DNA of 64,000 bases from Streptomyces aureocirculatus (lineage in GTDB: Bacteria > Actinomycetota > Actinomycetes > Streptomycetales > Streptomycetaceae). How positions within the stretch are numbered: the stretch's first letter is position 1; each line of letters begins with the position of its first letter. Positions 33,051 to 44,373 of the stretch are shown in pieces. The position numbers and the translations under genes were made by a program. Under the pieces are notes generated by a model. That model searched no databases, was not told the origin of the DNA, and saw nothing but the letters and a program-made list of their open reading frames with translations. Location of the stretch: contig NZ_JOAP01000010.1 in NCBI RefSeq assembly GCF_000720475.1, positions 62,001 to 126,000 on the forward strand, written 5' to 3'.

Positions 33051-33518
33051 TCAAGCAGTCAAGTGCGCGGCCAACCTGTCCAGGAAGACCCGCTGGCCCG
33101 CCACGAGCTTGTCGGCGGCCCCGTCGAGGGGCAGCCAGGCCACCCGGTCGAGTTCGGGAAACTCCTGGAAGCGGCCCGAGCCGCGCGGCCACTCCAACCG
33201 GAAGGTGCCGGGCACCACGGTCTCCGGGTCGAGGTCGGCCTCGACGGCCCAGACTGCCACCGTCTTGCCGCCCGCCTGCCGTACGTCACCCAACGGCAGA
33301 TAGGGCCCGGCGGGGGCCACCCTGCCGAGTTCCTCCTCGAACTCCCGCACCGCGGCTGCCAGCGGTTCCTCCTCGTCGCCGTGCTCGCCCTTGGGGATCG
33401 ACCAGGCCGCGTGGTCGCGGCGGGCCCAGAACGGTCCGCCCATGTGGCCGATGAGCACCTCGACCGCCGGGCCCGGGTTGCGGAACAGGAGCAGTCCGGC
33501 GCTGCGGCGGCCGGTCAT
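33051..33518 (-). CDS. NUDIX hydrolase
   Basis: A 155-residue NUDIX protein. The diagnostic box GX5EX7REUXEEXGU is present: G-EHGDE-E-EPLAAAV-REFEEELG at about residues 45-66, preceded by the substrate-fold region AWSIPKGEHG. It should cleave a nucleoside diphosphate linked to another group. WSIPKGE and VWAVEADLD resemble the broad NTP/diadenosine-type branch, but the substrate cannot be fixed. No strong ribosome binding site is seen before the ATG at 33518. It is convergent with the 144-aa gene and followed upstream by small 14-bp repeats. Confidence 0.9.
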   Translation of the reverse strand: MTGRRSAGLLLFRNPGPAVEVLIGHMGGPFWARRDHAAWSIPKGEHGDEEEPLAAAVREFEEELGRVAPAGPYLPLGDVRQAGGKTVAVWAVEADLDPETVVPGTFRLEWPRGSGRFQEFPELDRVAWLPLDGAADKLVAGQRVFLDRLAAHLTA

Positions 33519-33631
33519 GACAGCGGGGGGCGTGAGGGCTGCATGCCGTCGGACCCTACGCGTCCGGCGGCACGGGAGGACGGGACGCGCCCGCTACGGC
33601 GCGTCCCGCCGAGCCCCCTGACGGTCGCCGA

Positions 33632-33687
33632 GTGATCGTCGTCGCGTGATCGTCGTCGCGTGATCGTCATCGCGTGACGGTTGTCGA
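33632..33687. repeat. 14-bp tandem repeat, about four copies
   Basis: GTGATCGTCGTCGC at 33632-33645 and 33646-33659, then two diverged copies to 33687. It lies just 3' of the frameshifted sugar-processing gene and upstream of the NUDIX start. Confidence 0.75.
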
Positions 33688-33690
33688 GAT

Positions 33691-36600
33691 CTACAGGGGC
33701 TGGATCGAGATGTTCCGGTACCGGACCGCGTTGCGGTGGTCCTGCAGCCGGATGGCACCGGCCGCCGGGCTCTCCGCGTCTCCCGCTCCCGTCGGCCCGT
33801 CGATCGCCACGTCGTCGTGGACCGTGTCGCCGTTCCACACCACCGTGACGCGGGCGTCCTGCGTCTTCGTGCCGCTGTCGTCGAAGCGTGCGGCGCGGAA
33901 GGTGATGTCGTACGTCTGCCAGGTCTCGGGCGGCTTGGCGGCGTTCTTGTCGGGTGCCTTCTTCGTGTAGATCGCGCCGGCCTCGTTGTCGGCGGGTGTG
34001 CTGTCGCCGTACGAGTCCAGGATCTGGATCTCGTAACGCTCCTGGAGGTACACCCCGCTGTTCGCACGGTCCTGCCCGGTCACGTCCGGCGGGAGCTTCG
34101 GCAGCCAGAACTCGACGTGCAGCTTGAAGTCCTGGTACGCCTCCTTGCTGCGGATGTCGCCGCAGCAGACCTCCATGGCACGGTCGCCGACCAGCGGCCA
34201 CTGGGGAGTGCGTCCGTCGGTGTGCTGCCACGGGGAGCGGTCGGTGCCGTCGAAGAGGGTGGTCGTGGCACCCCGCGGGTGGACGGCGAGCAGGTCCAGG
34301 TTGACGTGTCCGGTGTCGCCGTCGTCATGGCGGTACGTGATGGTGTTGGCGCCGGCGCGCAGCGGGATCTGTTCGGTGCGGGTGGACCATCTGTCCCAGG
34401 TGCCGGTGCTCGGGAGTTTCGTCTGCCGCACCTTGCGGCCGTTGACGTGGATGCTCAGCGTCTTGGTCCCGGCGGCCGGGTGGGGGCCGTTGGCGTAGCG
34501 CAGGCCGACGTCATGGGTGCCGCCCTTCTTGGCCGTGACGTCGAAGGTGGTGGCGGCGCCCTTGGTGCCGTATCCGTCGACGAAGCCGCGGCCGGAGTAG
34601 GCGGAGTGGTTGTCGTTGGTGCCCGCACCGCCTTCGAGCCGGGACTCCTCCGCCTCGTACAACGACTGCTGTGCGGGGCTGGTGCCGGGGATGCGGTTCA
34701 GGGTGTACCAGGCCTCGGTGCTCCACAGTTCCTTGCCGCCCTCGGCGGTGAAGGGGCGGGGCGAGCGCAGATGGACGACGCGTCCGGGCTTGAGGCCCGC
34801 AATGTCCAGGGTGACCTTCTTGCGGTCCGCGGAGAGTGTCGCCGCGCGTACCGGCAGCGTCTCCTCGTCCACCTTGGGGCCGCCGTAGGCAGCGGTCGGC
34901 ACATAGCGCCACTGGGCGGCCTGGTAGCGCGCGGCGAGCTTGTCGGCCGTCGCCTGGGAGACCGGCTTGGTGTACTCCAGCTCGAAGCCGGTCCTCGTGG
35001 CGCGCATGGTCTTGATGTCGAAGGCCTCGTTGGCCCCCGGCGTGAGCTTCTGGAGGCCGTGCTTCAGCTTGCCGGGCTGGCCCCAGTTGCCACCGGCGCC
35101 GAGGCCGCCTGCGTACAGGGCGCCGTCGGGACCCGTGCTGATCCGGTTGACACCGGCTTCGAGGCCCTGGGTGAATCGGAAGACCGCGCCCTGGTACTCG
35201 CCTCCGACCTTCTCCAGGGACGCCCGCTGGACGCCGCCGTAGGTCACGTCAGCGATGAGCAGTTGCCCGGCGAAGGTGCTTCCTTCAGCAGGAGCGGGGT
35301 GCTCGGTGAGTTGCCGATCTCGTTCTGCGGCAGCCACAGCACGGGCTGGGTGACGGGCTTGTCGTCGAACGGCCCGTCGGGATTGGTGTGGTGGTTGAAG
35401 AAGCGGCCCTGTTTGACGTGCACGAGTTTGGACGAGGGCAGCCAGCCGCCCTGGTTGTCGGTGGCGAAAAGGTCGCCGCCTGGGCCCCAGCCGATGCCGT
35501 TGGGGGTACGCAGGCCGCCCGCCACGTAGGAGACGTCACCGGTCTCGCGGTCGACCTTGATGGTGGTGCCGCGGTTCTTCGCGGGCTGCGGGTCGGTGGT
35601 GGCGCCGCCGTAGTTGATGGCGACGGACAGGTTCAGATAGAAGTAGCCGTCGCGGTAGAGCAGGCCGAAGGCGAACTCGTGGAAGTTCTTGCCGAACGGC
35701 CAGGTGGCGACGGTCTCGTAGGCGTCGGTGACGTCGTCCCCGTCGGCGTCCTTCAGGCGGGTCAGCTCGTGCTTCTGCGAGACGTAGAGCGAGCCGTCGA
35801 CGTACTTCAAGCCCATCGGTTCCTTCAGGCCCTCGGCGACCTTCTTGGTGGTCACCTTGTCGGGTCCTGTGCTGCCGGTGACGTGGTCCAGGAGGTGGAC
35901 CTCGCCCTTGGTGTTGTCGGTGCCGCCCCAGGTGGCCACGGCGAGGCGGCCGTCGGGCAGCCAGTCCATCGCGGTGACCTGCGGCTCGAAGCCCTTCGGC
36001 CTGAGGTCGGTGAGCCGGTGGTCGGGGTGCACGCCGTTCAGCGGCAGGCCGTCGCCCGGTGACTCCGTGGAGTTGGCGCACTCCTTGCGGCCCGGTGCCG
36101 TGACTCGTACGACACCGGCGTCGGTGCTCAGGACCGAGTGCGGCACGACGGTGAAGTCGCTTGCGCCCGGCGGCCGCCAGGAGAGCGTGACCTGCTGCTC
36201 ACCGCCCGCCTCGAAGTGCTCGATCAGCAGGGCGTGATAGCCCGCGGCCAGCTCGACCGTGCCGTCCTTGGGTGTCGGGCCGTGCAGACCGTCGTGCTCG
36301 ATGACCCGCTGGTTGTCTATGACGAGTCGGGAGCCGTCGTCACTGGTGAGGCGGAAGGCGTAGGTGCCGTCCTGGGGAACCTTGATGTTGCCGATGGTGT
36401 GCGAGACGAAGTTGTCGGCGAGGCCCCCGAAGTCCCCGGGCTCCTTCCAGTCGACGGTCGGCTTCAACTGATCGGTGTTCGGCGTCTGCCCGGCCTTGAG
36501 TTCGCACAGCTTCTTCAGCGGCTGCTGCACGTCGTAGATGCGCTGGGTCACGCCCGGCTCCTGGGGCGGGAGTTCGGCGAAGGGGCTCGGCTCCTCCTCG

Positions 36601-36698
36601 GCGCCCGCCGGGGCCGCCCAGGCGGCCCCGGCGAGGAAGGAGGCGACGAGCAAGAAGCTCAGACGGGCGCGGAATCTTCGGTACGGCCGTGCGCTCAT
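33691..36698 (-). pseudogene. Frameshifted secreted multidomain protein: PA14, beta-propeller dehydrogenase-like, CBM35, DUF1080
   Basis: Two adjacent frames make one protein of about 1000 residues. The 5' frame (36698 to its stop at 35244) starts with a signal peptide (FLLVASFLAGAAWAAPAGAEE), then a PA14-like domain (DGTYAFRLTSDDGSRLVIDN) and most of a GSDH/sorbosone-dehydrogenase-like propeller (GLKYVDGSLYVSQ, NGIGWGPGGDLFATDNQGGW). The 3' frame resumes at about 35290 with FAGQLLIADVTYGG, continues the propeller, and adds a CBM6/35-like module and a C-terminal DUF1080 (3-keto-disaccharide hydrolase-like) domain. The junction near 35278-35290 needs a -1 shift, i.e. one missing base. No slippery site is visible. 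GGGAG precedes the ATG at 36698. It is either a recent pseudogene or a sequencing error. Confidence 0.85.
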
Positions 36699-36880
36699 TG
36701 CTGCTCCCGACAGGTGCTGAGGCGGTGATGACGGAAGTACTGGCGTGGCGCGTGCGGGTGGCTCGGGGCGGGACGCTAGCCAGCTTTCGCCGCAGCGGGA
36801 ACCCCTTGCGCGACGAGGAACGCGACTTTTTCTTTCACCAGGACAAAGCGTGTTCGCGCACACCGGGGCGCCGGGGCCAT

Positions 36881-36935
36881 GGGGCCGGGAACCAGAGCCG
36901 GAGGGCCAGGGGGCCGGGAGCCAGAGCCGGAGGCC
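36881..36935. repeat. Imperfect 26-27 bp direct repeat in an intergenic gap
   Basis: GGGGCCGGGAACCAGAGCCG (start of copy one, 36881) recurs from 36910 with one change. It lies in the 263-base gap between the Rieske gene and the frameshifted gene. No gene is seen there. Confidence 0.6.
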
Positions 36936-36961
36936 CGGGGAGTAGGCGGCGGGGGGCCCGA

Positions 36962-38215
36962 TCAGGGCGCCGCCGTGGTCTCCCCCACAAGACGCTCCGC
37001 CAGATACCGCTGGAACTGCCACAGCGGGCGCTCCAGATGGGAGAAGCGGCCGCCCGACGGGGCGGGGTCGGTGGCGAGGCCGCGCTGGACACCGCGGACG
37101 GCCACCAGGTCCTCCGTCTGGATCACCTTGAACTGCTCCTTGGAGGCCGCCACGTACGCATCGAAGTCGGGCTTCCGCTTGGCCTCGGCGGGGACCAGGA
37201 CCGTGACGAGCGCGTCGTGCGTGACCGGTCCGGTCGGCACCCAGCGCACGAAGGTCACGCTGTCCGGCAGCAGCGCGAGGGCCATGTTCGGGAACACGCC
37301 CGCGACGGTCATCCCCGAGAGCTGGCGCATGCCGAGTCCGGGGATGAGCGTGCCCACCAGGTCCGCGCCGTCCGGGCCCTGCGGGAGCTCCATGTCGGGG
37401 ACGAAGGGCGTGTACATGCTGAACCCGCGCCCCTCGCACTCGTCCACGACGGTGTCCTTGCCGGGCAGGATCCGTTCGAGGGTGTTCGCGTGCGAACCCA
37501 TGTGGTGGTAGTTCTCCGAGCCGTTCTCGAACGCCACCTTCCAGTTCGCGGGGACGCCGTCCCAGCGCTCGGTGTACGCGACGACCAGGTCCTCGATGCG
37601 GTAGGGCGCGAGGGTGGCCTCCAGGTCGGCAAGCTGGGGGCCGAGCGGCGGCGCGTCGGGGTCGGCGCTCACCATGAGCAGGCCCTGCCACACCTCCAGG
37701 CGGTACCGGGGCAGCCTGCAGGCGGTGCGGTCGAACTCGACCTTGTTCATCAGGGGGGCGCCTGCGAGACGGCCCGCGAACTCGCCGTTCAGGCGGTAGG
37801 TCCAGGTGTGGTACGGGCAGGTCAGCCGCTTGAGCGAGCCCTGGTCGGGGGTTGTCTCCGGCGGCAGGACGTCCATGAAGCGATGCCTGCACACCCGGGA
37901 CAGAGCGTGCAGGTCGTCGTTCTCGTCGCGCGTGATGACCAGCGGGGTGCCGAGGACGTCCGTACGCAGATAGTCGCCGGGCCTGGCGACCTGGTCGACG
38001 TGGCCGACACACACCCAGTCACTGCCGAAGACGCGGTCCTTTTCCAGTTGGTGGAAGTCCTCGCTGGTGTAGGCGCGGGCAGGGAGCGTCTCGCCGAGTT
38101 CCAAGGGCAGCGCGGCGAGCCGGGCCAGTTCGCCGAGCAGGGAGGAGAGCCCCGGGGGCCCCGCGGGTGAGGAGGGCCGCGGGGAGGGCCGGGAGGAGAG
38201 TCCGTCGTGCAGCAT
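36962..38215 (-). CDS. Rieske non-heme iron oxygenase, alpha-subunit type
   Basis: A 417-residue oxygenase. The Rieske 2Fe-2S motif CRH...CPYH (C-x-H, 16-residue gap, C-x2-H) is at about 118-140. The catalytic iron site ENYHHMGSH (with Glu, two His) lies near 235. The rest is an SRPBCC-type catalytic domain ending in RYLAERLVGE. It resembles ring-hydroxylating or quaternary-amine (choline/carnitine type) monooxygenases; substrate unknown. No ferredoxin or reductase gene is adjacent. The ATG at 38215 gives normal family length. It diverges from the GH3 gene with a DasR-like site in between, so GlcNAc-responsive control is conceivable. Confidence 0.9.
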   Translation of the reverse strand: MLHDGLSSRPSPRPSSPAGPPGLSSLLGELARLAALPLELGETLPARAYTSEDFHQLEKDRVFGSDWVCVGHVDQVARPGDYLRTDVLGTPLVITRDENDDLHALSRVCRHRFMDVLPPETTPDQGSLKRLTCPYHTWTYRLNGEFAGRLAGAPLMNKVEFDRTACRLPRYRLEVWQGLLMVSADPDAPPLGPQLADLEATLAPYRIEDLVVAYTERWDGVPANWKVAFENGSENYHHMGSHANTLERILPGKDTVVDECEGRGFSMYTPFVPDMELPQGPDGADLVGTLIPGLGMRQLSGMTVAGVFPNMALALLPDSVTFVRWVPTGPVTHDALVTVLVPAEAKRKPDFDAYVAASKEQFKVIQTEDLVAVRGVQRGLATDPAPSGGRFSHLERPLWQFQRYLAERLVGETTAAP

Positions 38216-38469
38216 GGTGCCACCGCCTTCAGTCCGGGATCTCCTTCCATGCTCCGGCGCGGGCCGCCGACGAGGATCGACAGACTGGACGACATTCGGG
38301 TACACCCTTCGGCTTAGTCGGCAATCCGAATGGATGACGGGGCGCTCCGTCACCACGCCCAAGACTGGAGAGGAACACCGGCCGAGCCCCCCGCCCAGCA
38401 CGCCAAACACCCCTCACGTGCAGCACATTTGACCGCACACCCCCCTACAACGACTCCTTGACACCGTTG

Positions 38470-38485
38470 ATTGGTATAGGCCAAT
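38470..38485. promoter_or_regulatory. DasR-type (dre-like) operator between Rieske oxygenase and GH3
   Basis: ATTGGTATAGGCCAAT matches 12 of 16 positions of the dre consensus (A-[CG]-TGGTCTAGACCA-[GC]-T) and is itself an inverted repeat. It is 77 bases before the GH3 start and 255 bases before the Rieske start. Downstream GH3 is a hexosaminidase-type enzyme, a typical DasR target. Confidence 0.7.
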
Positions 38486-38561
38486 ATCCGGCTCGTCCCC
38501 ACCGCTTTCGCCGCGGCCGGCCGGGCCGCCGTTCCCGCACCCCGCTCTACGGAGGTCCCTC

Positions 38562-40073
<1,512 letters not shown>

Positions 40074-40769
40074 ACGGGTCGTACGGGTGCGGCGCGGGCG
40101 AACGACCCACCCCGCACCCCCCGAAATCGGACGACAACATACCGTACTCACGGGCACATAAGCCCCAACACGCCCTCATCGGACGGGGGTTGACTTCAGC
40201 CTAGGTCTAAGCCATCTTGATGGAAAACCGCACTTGGTCTAGTCCATTGTGGGAGAGCGGCGCCGGCGCCAGGAACCGGCGCGGGCCCCCGCGGGACGTC
40301 GACCCGGTCGGCACCGTGCGTCCACCGGACCCCTTCGCCCCGGAGACGGCGCCGAGCACCAGGCCGAGCACTAGGAGGTAGCACCACCGGCTCTGTCGAC
40401 ACCGAAACCCACGGCGTCCCACGCCAACGGCACCTCGGCCCCGCGCCACCGGCACGACCGTGCCCCCGTGGCCCGCGCGGACCGCGACCCCGCACATACG
40501 GAGACCCCGGACCCACCGGGGCACGTCGACATCCCCCACGCCCCCCGCGACCGGACCGCCCTGTCCCGTCGCGGCGAGCGGCGCCCGGCCCTTGACCGGC
40601 CCGGCGGGCGGTGCAGCCCCCCGGACCGCGACGACGGCAGCGCTTGCGCCGTACTCGTCGCCGCCTCCCCGCGAGGCCTCCCCCCATGCGCCGAACCGCG
40701 GTCTCCCCCGCCCTCTCGCCGCATCCACACGTACCCCTTCACCGCGATACCGAGCATGGAGGACCCCGC
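40074..40769. other. 700-bp intergenic region with a DasR-like site (40233-40248) and no clear gene
   Basis: The core TGGTCTAGTCCA (40236-40247 region; 16-mer 40233-40248) matches 11 of 12 dre core positions, and a weaker relative AGGTCTAAGCCA lies about 30 bases earlier. Such paired sites are typical of chitinase promoters, but no chitinase or other convincing reading frame follows; short frames here are Arg/Pro-rich. The next gene is the dioxygenase at 40770. Confidence 0.65.
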
Positions 40770-41791
40770 ATGTCCACCTACGAGTTCCTGCACCGCGCCG
40801 CCTGCGACCGGCCCTACTTCAGCGCGGACGGCGAGTCGTACCTCACACAGTTCCCGCTCAGGGAGATCGTGAAGTCCCGGCCGCTGCGCGTCCTGACCGA
40901 GGAGCAGTTCACCTTCTGGCAGACCTACGGCTATGTGGTGGTGGAGGAAGCGATACCCGCCCCGGCCGCCCAGAGCCTGCTCGACTTCACCTGGGACTTC
41001 CAGGGACTCGACCGGTCCCGGCCGACACCTGGTACGAGGAGCGGGAGTTCCGCACGGACCTGGAGCGTGACCTCTACATCTACGGCTTCGTGGAGGCGTA
41101 CCACCACCAGCTCATGTGGGACAGCCGGCAGACGCAGCGGGTCTATGACACCTTCGTCGACGTGTGGGACTGCGAAGAACTGTGGGTGACCCTCGACCGG
41201 CTCAACCTCAACCCGCCGAACGTCAAGAACCGTGACCGTGCGCTGATCGCCCCCACCGAAGAGGGCTTCGACATCGAGCTGCACTGGGACGTCGACTCCA
41301 CCCGCGAGGTGCTCCCGCAGCGCGTGCAAGGCATCATCGCGCTCCACGACACCCGCGCGGAGCTGGGCGGATTCCAGTGCTCGCCGGAGCTCTTCCGCCA
41401 GTTCGACCGCTGGAAGCTGGACCAGCCCGAGGGCCGCGATCCCGTGCGTCCGGGCACCGACCGGGCCGAGTTCCCCGTGGTGCGCCCCGAGCTGAGGGCG
41501 GGCGACCTCCTCATCTGGAACGGCATGCTGGCCCACGGCGTCGCCCCGAACACCTCTGACAACGGTGTCCGCGCGGTGCAGTACCTCTCCATGATGCCGG
41601 CGCTCGAAGAGCACCAGGCACTGCGCAAGTCCCGTATCGAGTCCTGGCGGAACCTGTCCACGCCCGACTGGAACGCGACGCTCGTCGGCGACGCCACCCG
41701 GCACGAGTCCGAGCGCTACGGCACCGCCGAGCTCAGCGAGCTCGGCGAGAAACTCCTCGGCCTCAGCTCCTGGCACCCGGACAACGCCTAG
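40770..41791 (+). pseudogene. Phytanoyl-CoA-dioxygenase-like Fe(II)/2OG oxygenase, frameshifted
   Basis: The gene starts at ATG 40770 (GGAGG seven bases upstream) with MSTYEFLHRAACDRPYFSAD and reads a coherent N-terminal third (VLTEEQFTFWQTYGYVVVEE). At about 41019-41024 the frame must change by -1, after which DTWYEEREFRTDLERDLYIY continues to the stop at 41791. Joined, it is about 340 residues with the iron ligands HWD and a distal His in LIWNGMLAHGV, plus the 2OG-binding Arg in NGVRAVQYLSM. One base appears missing in a CCCGGCCG run. It is the first gene of a five-gene operon, so loss would affect the pathway; a sequencing error is equally possible. Confidence 0.82.
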
Positions 41792-41811
41792 TGGGGAAGC
41801 GGAGAACCGCC

Positions 41812-43122
41812 ATGCGCAAGATCTGCCTGACCCTGCCCACCAACAGGGCCTGCGCCCCGATGGTCACGGCCCTGCTCCAAGAGGCCCAGTACGCGGTACG
41901 CACCTTCGCCGTCGAGGTGCACGTGCTGATCCTGGACTCCTCGGCGCCCGCGGCCTTCGCCGAGCACGCCCGCGCGGCCCGGGCGGCGCACGGCGCGCCG
42001 CACGTCGTCGTCCACCATCTCGACGAGGACGCCCAGCGCGCCTTCCTGCGGGAGGTGATCCGCGCGTCCGGCCTCCTCAAGCCGGACCTGCTGCTCGATC
42101 TGATGCTGCCCGACGCCGTGTCGTACGGGGCCTGCACCAACCGTGCCTTCCTCGCCGCCGCCGCACTCGGCTGCGAGTCGGTCCACCGCAGGGACTCCGA
42201 CAGCACCTACCAGGTCCTCGACGGGCAGCCCGTGTATCCCGTCCAGCACGAGCTGATGTCCCTCGGCAAGCGCGCGGCCGACGCGGCCGACGGCGTCACC
42301 GCGAACACGCTCGACGCACACCACGCGGACAAGCCGGTGGTCCTCGTCGGCTCGTCGTTCATCGGCGAACTGTCCGTGGACATCGGCGAGATGTACGCCA
42401 TCGACCGCGAGGCCTACCGCGAGGTCGTCGGCCTGTGGGCACCCTTCGACTGGACCGAGGAGCAGAAGCGGGAGCTCGTCGACGAGTCCTTCCGCGGCGC
42501 CGGGCACGACCCGTTCACCGCGGACGAGGCGCTCCTCACCCTCGTCGACCCCATGCGCGTCGACATGTGCAACGTCAGCTTCCACCAGGTCCACGAGCGG
42601 GTGCCGCTGCCACCGGCCACCGACACCATCGGCAGCGACTACTTCCTGCTGCACCTGGTGTACGACGCCACGCTGCCCGGCGTCGTACACAACCGCAACA
42701 TCGTGAACTTCTACACGGGCGAGCGGAGGACCGACGCCGGGTTCGTCGCCTACCAGAACCGGTTCGTGAAGTTCTTCCTCTCCATGCTGTACCTGAACTT
42801 CGTCTACCGCGAGATGACGGCGGCGGGCCCCGCCCTGCTCGACGAGGACCACCGGGTGCGCGTGGAGCGTGTCGCCGCGCTCGTGCGCGAGAGCACCCTC
42901 CTGGACACGGCGGAGAACACCGAGCGCCTTCGCGTCCTGGACCGCTCCTACCGGAAACTCGGCGGCAAGTACGCCGACTTCGCCGACTCCCTCGCGCCCC
43001 GGCGACGCCGTCTGCTCGACGAGGCACGCCAGGACATGGAGGACTTCGCGCTGCTCATCGAAGCCTGGGCGGCCCTCGTCGGGGCCGCGCGTGCCACGCC
43101 CCTCAGCCGACTGCACGCGTAG
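41812..43122 (+). CDS. DUF6271-like protein, possible GT-A-fold transferase
   Basis: A 436-residue soluble protein. The N-terminus MRKICLTLPTNRACAPMVT with VHVLILDSS looks like the first beta strands of a GT-A glycosyltransferase fold. RRDSDSTYQ near residue 120 is a DxD-like motif, followed by PVQHELMSLGKRAAD. A helical C-terminus ends the protein. I recognise the pattern as the DUF6271 family, for which I know no biochemical role; the glycosyltransferase reading is inference. The ATG at 41812 has GGAG eight bases upstream. It lies between the dioxygenase and decarboxylase genes in a tightly packed operon. Confidence 0.75.
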   Translation: MRKICLTLPTNRACAPMVTALLQEAQYAVRTFAVEVHVLILDSSAPAAFAEHARAARAAHGAPHVVVHHLDEDAQRAFLREVIRASGLLKPDLLLDLMLPDAVSYGACTNRAFLAAAALGCESVHRRDSDSTYQVLDGQPVYPVQHELMSLGKRAADAADGVTANTLDAHHADKPVVLVGSSFIGELSVDIGEMYAIDREAYREVVGLWAPFDWTEEQKRELVDESFRGAGHDPFTADEALLTLVDPMRVDMCNVSFHQVHERVPLPPATDTIGSDYFLLHLVYDATLPGVVHNRNIVNFYTGERRTDAGFVAYQNRFVKFFLSMLYLNFVYREMTAAGPALLDEDHRVRVERVAALVRESTLLDTAENTERLRVLDRSYRKLGGKYADFADSLAPRRRRLLDEARQDMEDFALLIEAWAALVGAARATPLSRLHA

Positions 43123-43140
43123 CGGAACAGGTCATCCACC

Positions 43141-44373
43141 ATGTACGACACGACCACGCCCCAGTTGCGTGCGGCCCTGGCGGCCGCCACGGAGGATCTG
43201 CTCGTCTACGACCTGCCCGGCATCGCGGACCGCTATGACTCCCTGGTGCGCGAACTGCCAGGCGCCGCGGTCCGGTTCGCGATGAAGGCCTGCCCGGTCG
43301 ACGAGGTCCTCGCCTGTCTGGCCGGGCGGGGCGCCGGGTTCGACGCGGCTAGCCCGCACGAGATCTCCCAGGCCCTCGCGACCGGCACTCCGGCCGACAA
43401 GATCCACTACGGCAACACCATCAAGTCCGACCGGCAGATCACCGAGGCCCATCGCCTCGGCATCAGGGACTTCGCGACCGACAGCGTGGAGGACGTCCGA
43501 GCGATCGCGGAGTTCGCCCCCGGCTCCCGCGTGTTCTGCCGCCTCTCCACCGACGGCGGCGGGGCGCTGTGGGGCCTCAGCCACAAGTTCGGCTGCTCCC
43601 CCGCCGACGCGCTGCGCGTCATGGAGACGGCACGCGCGGCGGGCCTGACGCCGTCGGGTCTGTCGGTGCACGTCGGCTCGCAGCAGATGACGGCCGAGGC
43701 CTGGTCGGACGCGTGCGACCGGATGGCCGACGTGCTCGCGGCCCTGCGGCGGCGCGGAATCGCCCTGGACCACATCAACCTGGGCGGCGGGCTGCCCGCC
43801 CTCGGCTACCGCGACCGGCTCGGCACCCCCCTCGAACCACCCCTGGACAAGATCTTCGCCGTGATCAGGGAGGGCATGCAGCGGCTCCGTGCCGTCGCCG
43901 GGACCCCGCTGGACTTCGTCATCGAACCCGGCCGCTATCTGGTGGCCGACCACGGCGCCGTGCGTGCCCATGTGTCCCGGCTCACCGCCCGCGGGCAGCT
44001 CGACGGCGAGCGCCGGTACTGGCTGTATCTGAGCTGCGGCAAGTTCAACGGTCTGTACGAGATGGACGCCCTCCAGTACACGCTGGTGTTTCCAGGACAC
44101 CGGGGCGGCGACTTCGTCCCGGCCGTCGTCGCGGGGCCCACCTGCGACAGCGACGACGCCTACAGCCACGAGGGCAGCCTGGTCCAGGTCCCGAGGACGG
44201 CGGCGTCCGGCGACCCCGTGTGGATCCTCTCCTGCGGTGCCTACGCCACGAGTTACACCACCCAGGGCTTCAACGGCTTCGGCCCGCTGCCCCACACCTG
44301 GATACGCGAGAACCCCGACGCCCACGAAGACCGGGCCGCCCTGCCCGCCACCGTCCCGGGAGGGTCGCGCTAG
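43141..44373 (+). CDS. Ornithine/diaminopimelate decarboxylase-family PLP enzyme (fold type III)
   Basis: A 410-residue alanine-racemase-fold decarboxylase. The PLP lysine is in RFAMKACP near residue 49. Other markers: HVGSQ, the phosphate-binding GGGLPA, EPGRYLV, the substrate-binding GPTCDSDD and the C-terminal CGAY...FNGFG. The last two favour ornithine/lysine-type substrates over diaminopimelate. The expected reaction removes CO2 from a basic amino acid to give a diamine-type product. It starts 18 bases after the DUF6271 gene and its stop directly abuts the GNAT start, so it is co-transcribed. It is likely the committed step of the pathway in this operon. Confidence 0.9.
   Translation: MYDTTTPQLRAALAAATEDLLVYDLPGIADRYDSLVRELPGAAVRFAMKACPVDEVLACLAGRGAGFDAASPHEISQALATGTPADKIHYGNTIKSDRQITEAHRLGIRDFATDSVEDVRAIAEFAPGSRVFCRLSTDGGGALWGLSHKFGCSPADALRVMETARAAGLTPSGLSVHVGSQQMTAEAWSDACDRMADVLAALRRRGIALDHINLGGGLPALGYRDRLGTPLEPPLDKIFAVIREGMQRLRAVAGTPLDFVIEPGRYLVADHGAVRAHVSRLTARGQLDGERRYWLYLSCGKFNGLYEMDALQYTLVFPGHRGGDFVPAVVAGPTCDSDDAYSHEGSLVQVPRTAASGDPVWILSCGAYATSYTTQGFNGFGPLPHTWIRENPDAHEDRAALPATVPGGSR

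Noticed and set aside
35278..35290. Programmed -1 frameshifting in the PA14/DUF1080 gene
   Set aside because: No X-XXY-YYZ slippery heptamer or downstream stem is visible at the junction; a missing base is simpler.
40196..40728. Overlapping short frames on both strands in the 700-bp gap before the dioxygenase
   Set aside because: All are Arg/Pro/Gly-rich without start signals or domain features. A 53-codon frame at 40220-40381 overlaps the DasR-like site and also lacks support.
41019..41024. Programmed -1 frameshifting in the dioxygenase gene
   Set aside because: The junction CCCGGCCG is not a slippery heptamer and no stimulating structure was seen.
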